Position numbers and translations under genes: made by a program. Shown piece by piece: positions 7,774-10,674 of a stretch of 10,674 nt of DNA. This DNA is from Nocardioidaceae bacterium (GTDB taxonomy: Bacteria > Actinomycetota > Actinomycetes > Propionibacteriales > Nocardioidaceae), in assembly GCA_025966335.1 (NCBI GenBank), contig JAICRS010000097.1, forward strand, positions 1 to 10,674, in the 5' to 3' direction. Within the stretch, counting starts at the first letter, position 1, and every line of letters starts with the position of its first letter. Under the pieces are notes generated by a model, which had not been told where the DNA came from, ran no database searches, and worked only from the letters and a program-made list of their open reading frames with translations.

Positions 7774-9147
7774 TCACATCCTTTCGAAGCCGCGGCGCAG
7801 CTCCCAGTCGGTGACCGCGGCGTCGAACGCGGCCAGCTCCACGTCGGCCATGTTGGTGTAGTGGGAGACGACCTCGTCACCGAGGGCCTTGCGGGCGATG
7901 GCCGAGCTCGCGAACACTTCGCGGGCGTCGCGGAGCGTGCGCGGCACCCGCGGTTTGTCCGACACGTAGGCGTTGCCGACCAGCTCGGGCTCGAGCTCGA
8001 GCTCCTGCTCGATGCCGTGCAGGCCGCCGGCGAGCATCGCGGCGAGCGCGAGGTACGGGTTGACGTCGCCGCCGGGGATCCGGTTCTCCATCCGGGCACC
8101 GGCTCCCTTGCCGACGAGGCGGACCGCGCAGGTGCGGTTGTCGGTGCCCCAGCCGATGGTGGTCGGCGCGAAGGAGCCGTCGGCGAACCGCTTGTAGGAG
8201 TTGATGTTCGGCGCGTAGAGCAGCGTGAAGTCGGCCATCGTGGCCAGCACGCCGGCCACGAACTGGTCGTAGAGCGGGGTCCTGGTGCCGTCCCCGTCGT
8301 CCCAGAACACGATGCTGTCGTCGGCGCCGCGCAGGGACAGGTGGATGTGGCAGGAGCTGCCCTCGCGCTCGTTGAACTTGGCCATGAACGTGAGCGACTT
8401 GCCGTGCTGGGACGCGATCTCCTTGGCCGCCGTCTTGTAGACCGCGTGGTTGTCGGCGGTGGTCAGGGCGTCGTCGTAGAGGAACCCGATCTCGTGCTGC
8501 CCCAGGTTGCACTCTCCCTTGGCGCCCTCCACGGTCATCCCCGCCGCATACATGGTGTTCCGGATGTCCCGCAGCAGCGGCTCGACCCGCGACGTGCCGA
8601 GGATCGAGTAGTCGACGTTGTACTGGTTCGCGGGGGTGAGGTCCCGGTAGCCGGCGCTCCATGCCTCCTCGAAGGAGTCGTCGAACACGATGAACTCCAG
8701 CTCGGTGCCGGCAAGCGCGACGTAGCCCATCTCGGCGGCCTGCTCGAGCTGGTGGCGCAGGATCCGGCGGGGCGAGGGCTCGACCGGGCGGTGGTCCATC
8801 CACATCAGGTCGCACTGGACCATCGCCGTCGCGGGCAGGTGGGGAAGGAGCCGGATCGTGTCGAAGTCCGGAGCGAACTCCATGTCGCCGTAGCCCTTGT
8901 CCCACGAGGTCATCGCGTAGCCGGCGACGGTGTTCATGTCGACGTCGACGCCGAGCAGGTAGTTGCAGCCCTCGGTGCCGTGCTCCACCGCGAAGTCGAC
9001 GAAGTACTGCGCGTGCAGGCGCTTGCCCTGCAACCGCCCCTGCATGTCGGTGAACGCGACGATCACCGTGTCGATGTCACCGTCGCGGATCTTCTGCTTG
9101 AGTCCGTCAAGGGTGAGCAGGCGCTCGTTCCGTGTTCCAGCGCTCAT
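7774..9147 (-). CDS. Glutamine-synthetase-family gamma-glutamylamide synthetase (GlnA3/GlnA4/PuuA/IpuC-like)
   Basis: ATP-dependent ligase of the glutamine synthetase fold, predicted to join glutamate to an amine rather than to ammonium. It has 457 residues. Recognisable catalytic motifs in order are TELEF at 148-152 (metal-binding glutamates), GECNLGQHE at 211-219, HIHLS at 267-271, NSYKR at 316-320, NRTCAVR at 337-343 and RMENRIPGGDVNPY at 352-365. The DGSS motif that forms the ammonium site in true GlnA is absent at its expected place, before WDKGYGDMEFAPD at 82-94. No GlnA-type adenylylation-tyrosine motif is seen. Both facts fit an amine-using paralogue, not housekeeping GS. The ATG at 9147 is preceded by AAAGGA at 5 bases. 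It follows the regulator by 23 bases and leads the catabolic enzymes. Ethanolamine, polyamines or another monoamine are all possible; sequence alone does not decide. Confidence 0.92.
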   Translation of the reverse strand: MSAGTRNERLLTLDGLKQKIRDGDIDTVIVAFTDMQGRLQGKRLHAQYFVDFAVEHGTEGCNYLLGVDVDMNTVAGYAMTSWDKGYGDMEFAPDFDTIRLLPHLPATAMVQCDLMWMDHRPVEPSPRRILRHQLEQAAEMGYVALAGTELEFIVFDDSFEEAWSAGYRDLTPANQYNVDYSILGTSRVEPLLRDIRNTMYAAGMTVEGAKGECNLGQHEIGFLYDDALTTADNHAVYKTAAKEIASQHGKSLTFMAKFNEREGSSCHIHLSLRGADDSIVFWDDGDGTRTPLYDQFVAGVLATMADFTLLYAPNINSYKRFADGSFAPTTIGWGTDNRTCAVRLVGKGAGARMENRIPGGDVNPYLALAAMLAGGLHGIEQELELEPELVGNAYVSDKPRVPRTLRDAREVFASSAIARKALGDEVVSHYTNMADVELAAFDAAVTDWELRRGFERM

Positions 9148-9170
9148 CGCGGTCCTTTCATCGGTCCGGC

Positions 9171-9902
9171 CTAGCCCAGCAGCCCGCGGAGCAGGGCGGC
9201 GGTGTCGTCGCAGTGGCTCTCCATCACCCGGCGAGCCTTCGTAGCGTCACCGCCGGCGATCGCGTCCACGATGCTGCGGTGCTGCTTGTTCGAGTGCTCG
9301 ATGTTGACCTCGAGCACCGGTATCGCGTTGAGCATGTCGTGCAGGTCCGCCTGGACCGCGGTCACCGCCTGGAGCACCTGGGCGGACTCGGTGACCATGG
9401 CGATCGCCAGGTGGAACCGGGAGTCGGCCTGCCGGTGGGTGGCCGGGTCCGGGGCGTTGGCGACGGCATCGTGGGCGTCGTCGAGCAGCCGGCGCTGGGT
9501 TTCGCTCAGCCGGCGCCCGGCGGCGATGTGGCATCCGCCCGGTTCGACCACCCGGCGGAAGACCAGGGTGTCGAGGAGGTGCGCCCTGCGCGGACCGAGG
9601 TCCGGTGGGGTGCCGTGCGCCGGCGCGGAGGGCCGGTGGCTGACGATCGTCCCGCCGCCTCGTCCACGCCTCGTCTCGACCAGGTGAGCGGCGCGCAGCG
9701 CAGCGATCGCCTCGCGCAGGGTCGCCCGGGAGACATCCAGCCGTTCGGCCAGCTCGCGCTCCGGGGGAAGGCTGCTGCCGTGTGCGTAGACACCGAGCCG
9801 GATCGCCGTGCCGAGCTGTTCCACGCAGGCCTCGAAGGCGTGATGACCTCGCACCGGACGCAGAACGGCCTCGGTCAACTCATCCTTCACGAGGGCCGTC
9901 AC
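9171..9902 (-). CDS. GntR-family transcriptional regulator, FadR/FCD subfamily
   Basis: DNA-binding regulator, 243 residues from the GTG at 9902. The N-terminal winged helix covers about 22-87 and contains the GntR signature LPPERELAERLDVSRATLREAIAAL split over 45-69, followed by a Gly/Arg-rich wing (RRGRGGGTIV). The C-terminal FCD domain (about 106-240) shows likely metal or ligand residues Asp160 and His164 (D-x3-H), His208 and His230. This domain usually binds a small carboxylate or metabolite. It is the first gene of the amine set and is divergent from the permease, so it probably represses both until an intermediate of the pathway is present. No Shine-Dalgarno precedes the GTG. An alternative TTG at 9878 has AAGGA 4 bases upstream and would shorten the protein by 8 residues without touching the domain. 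Confidence 0.92.
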   Translation of the reverse strand: MTALVKDELTEAVLRPVRGHHAFEACVEQLGTAIRLGVYAHGSSLPPERELAERLDVSRATLREAIAALRAAHLVETRRGRGGGTIVSHRPSAPAHGTPPDLGPRRAHLLDTLVFRRVVEPGGCHIAAGRRLSETQRRLLDDAHDAVANAPDPATHRQADSRFHLAIAMVTESAQVLQAVTAVQADLHDMLNAIPVLEVNIEHSNKQHRSIVDAIAGGDATKARRVMESHCDDTAALLRGLLG

Positions 9903-9909
9903 GCGGGAC

Positions 9910-9939
9910 AGTCTGGGTACGGAGGCCGGCGGCTGTCAA
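9910..9939 (-). promoter_or_regulatory. Candidate promoter of the regulator/amine operon
   Basis: On the minus strand a perfect -35 TTGACA (9939-9934) is followed after 18 bases by CAGACT (9915-9910), a weak -10. Transcription would start about 7 bases further on, at or within a base or two of the GTG at 9902, giving a leaderless message. This matches the missing Shine-Dalgarno. Predicted from sequence only. Confidence 0.4.
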
Positions 9940-9950
9940 TGGTCGGACTT
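9940..9950. promoter_or_regulatory. Candidate FadR-type operator (GTC-N-GAC)
   Basis: TGGTCGGACTT contains the 7-base palindrome GTCGGAC and matches the core TGGTCNGACNT of the E. coli FadR consensus. It lies just upstream of the TTGACA of the divergent regulator promoter. The regulator here is a FadR-family relative, but its own recognition sequence is unknown, so this is a candidate only. Confidence 0.35.
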
Positions 9951-9953
9951 CAA

Positions 9954-9979
9954 ACCTTTTTGCTTTATAAGGTCTAGAC
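9954..9979. promoter_or_regulatory. Inverted repeats between permease -35 and -10; candidate operator
   Basis: Two overlapping palindromes sit here: ACCTT-N10-AAGGT (9954-9973) and the perfect 8-base GTCTAGAC (9972-9979). The region is AT-rich against a GC-rich background. GTCTAGAC repeats the GTC/GAC half-sites of the candidate at 9940-9950 with a two-base centre, and falls within the spacer of the predicted permease promoter, where a bound repressor would block RNA polymerase. Confidence 0.35.
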
Positions 9980-9987
9980 GCTATCTT
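9960..9987 (+). promoter_or_regulatory. Candidate promoter of the permease gene
   Basis: TTGCTT (9960-9965) and TATCTT (9982-9987), each 4 of 6 to the sigma-70-type consensus, with a 16-base spacer. The predicted transcript would start near 9994 and have a leader of about 45 bases that includes GGGAG (10028-10032), 5 bases before the permease ATG. The whole gap between the two genes is 135 bases. Confidence 0.4.
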
Positions 9988-10037
9988 CGGGCCCGCGCTA
10001 GCATCGGCCAACCTTGCCGCCCTACACGGGAGTTCCC

Positions 10038-10674
10038 ATGGCCGATCTGTCCCATCTGTCAGCGGACGAGCGCAGGCTCGCAGAGCTCGGCTACAAGCAG
10101 GAGCTGAACCGGTCCTGGTCCGGGTTCTCCAACTTCGCGATCTCGTTCTCGATCATCTCGATCCTCGCCGGCTGCTTCACCACCTTCGGGCAGGCGTGGA
10201 ACAACGGTGGTCCGGTCGCGATCTCGTGGGGCTGGCCGATCATCTCCGTGTTCATCCTGATCGTCGGGTTCACGATGTCCGAGCTGGTCTCGGCGTACCC
10301 GACCTCGGGCGGCATCTACTGGTGGGCCGCCAAGATGGGCGGCGCCCGGGCCGGTTTCTTCACCGGCTGGCTGAACCTGATCGGCCTGCTGGCGGTGACC
10401 GCGTCGGTCGCCTACGGGTGCGCGACCTTCTTCGACCTCACCCTGAGCACGTGGAGCTCCGGCTGGGCCGAGGGCTACTCGCTGACCCGGGTCTTCCTGC
10501 TGTTCGTCGCGATCCTGGCCATCGCCGCGGTGCTCATCATCTTCAGCGGCCACCTGATGGCGATCCTGAACAACTTCTCGGTCTGGTGGCACGTCGCGGG
10601 CGCGGCGATCGTCGTCGCGATCCTGTGGCTCATTCCCGACCAGCACCAGAGCATGAGCTTCGTGTTCACCGAGC
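10038..10674 (+). CDS. APC-superfamily amino acid/amine permease (GABA/choline-type), C-terminus beyond window
   Basis: Integral membrane transporter, probably a proton-coupled importer of the amine used by the neighbouring pathway. The first 212 residues are in view; full members have about 480-530, so over half is beyond the right edge. A polar N-terminus with LGYKQELNRSWSGFSNFAIS (18-37) is the hallmark of the amino acid/choline (ACT) branch that includes yeast Uga4 and Hnm1. SELVSAYPTSGGIYWWA at 81-97 is the conserved APC segment after helix 2. Hydrophobic spans lie at about 33-53, 59-80, 108-134, 151-169 and 184-200. The ATG has GGGAG 5 bases upstream. It is divergent from the regulator, an arrangement usual for a substrate importer under the same control. 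Substrate is inferred: ethanolamine, choline, GABA and polyamines all fit the branch. Confidence 0.93.
   Translation, partial: MADLSHLSADERRLAELGYKQELNRSWSGFSNFAISFSIISILAGCFTTFGQAWNNGGPVAISWGWPIISVFILIVGFTMSELVSAYPTSGGIYWWAAKMGGARAGFFTGWLNLIGLLAVTASVAYGCATFFDLTLSTWSSGWAEGYSLTRVFLLFVAILAIAAVLIIFSGHLMAILNNFSVWWHVAGAAIVVAILWLIPDQHQSMSFVFTE

Noticed and set aside
6369..7814. 481-residue plus-strand open frame opposite the aldehyde dehydrogenase
   Set aside because: Same antisense shadow effect; no recognisable motif and no supported start.
7756..9174. 472-residue plus-strand open frame opposite the synthetase gene
   Set aside because: It is antisense to a gene with full family motifs and its product is a low-complexity Val/Gly/Arg/Asp/His mix with no domain. 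Long antisense frames are expected in GC-rich DNA.
10059..10646. Minus-strand open frame within the permease gene
   Set aside because: The plus strand encodes an obvious APC transporter; the antisense product is Asp/Arg/Gly-rich without motifs.
1..10674. Search for tRNA, rRNA, CRISPR, insertion sequences, toxin-antitoxin or phage genes
   Set aside because: None seen by eye; coding sequence is continuous, gaps are short and no repeat or transposase-like protein is present.

Overview
The window is high-GC DNA, coding on nearly every base, with strong G/C in third codon positions, frequent GTG starts and a DtxR/IdeR-type iron box. This points to an actinobacterium. A Nocardioidaceae-like host is a guess from gene style, not a proven assignment. 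No RNA gene, insertion sequence, CRISPR array or phage gene was seen.

Region 1 (1-4850, minus strand) is a five-gene iron-siderophore import operon. In transcription order it encodes a lipoprotein substrate-binding protein, two FecCD-type permeases, a FepC-type ATPase and a siderophore-interacting flavin reductase cut off by the left window edge. All four junctions overlap by 1 or 4 bases, so translation is probably coupled. A 19-bp palindromic box (4827-4845) just upstream of the first gene closely matches the DtxR/IdeR operator, so the operon should be repressed when iron is plentiful. The binding protein would capture ferri-siderophore outside the membrane, the ABC transporter would import it, and the reductase would release the iron. 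No siderophore biosynthesis gene is present in the window.

Region 2 (4879-9902, minus strand) is an amine-catabolic gene set. In order it encodes a FadR-type GntR regulator, a glutamine-synthetase-like gamma-glutamylamide synthetase, an aldehyde dehydrogenase, a short-chain dehydrogenase and a class-I-glutamine-amidotransferase-like (C26/PuuD-type) hydrolase. Together they fit a gamma-glutamylation route: attach glutamate to an amine, oxidise the free end to an acid, then cleave glutamate off. A short-chain alcohol dehydrogenase stands where the Puu pathway has the flavin oxidase PuuB. This suggests an amino alcohol such as ethanolamine (final products glycine and glutamate) rather than putrescine. 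That substrate is an inference.

Region 3 (9903-10674) is a divergent control region of 135 bp followed by the start of an APC-superfamily permease on the plus strand, which runs off the right edge. The permease probably imports the amine. The control region holds candidate promoters for both directions and short palindromes that could be operators of the regulator. The regulator gene may be transcribed leaderless from its GTG.
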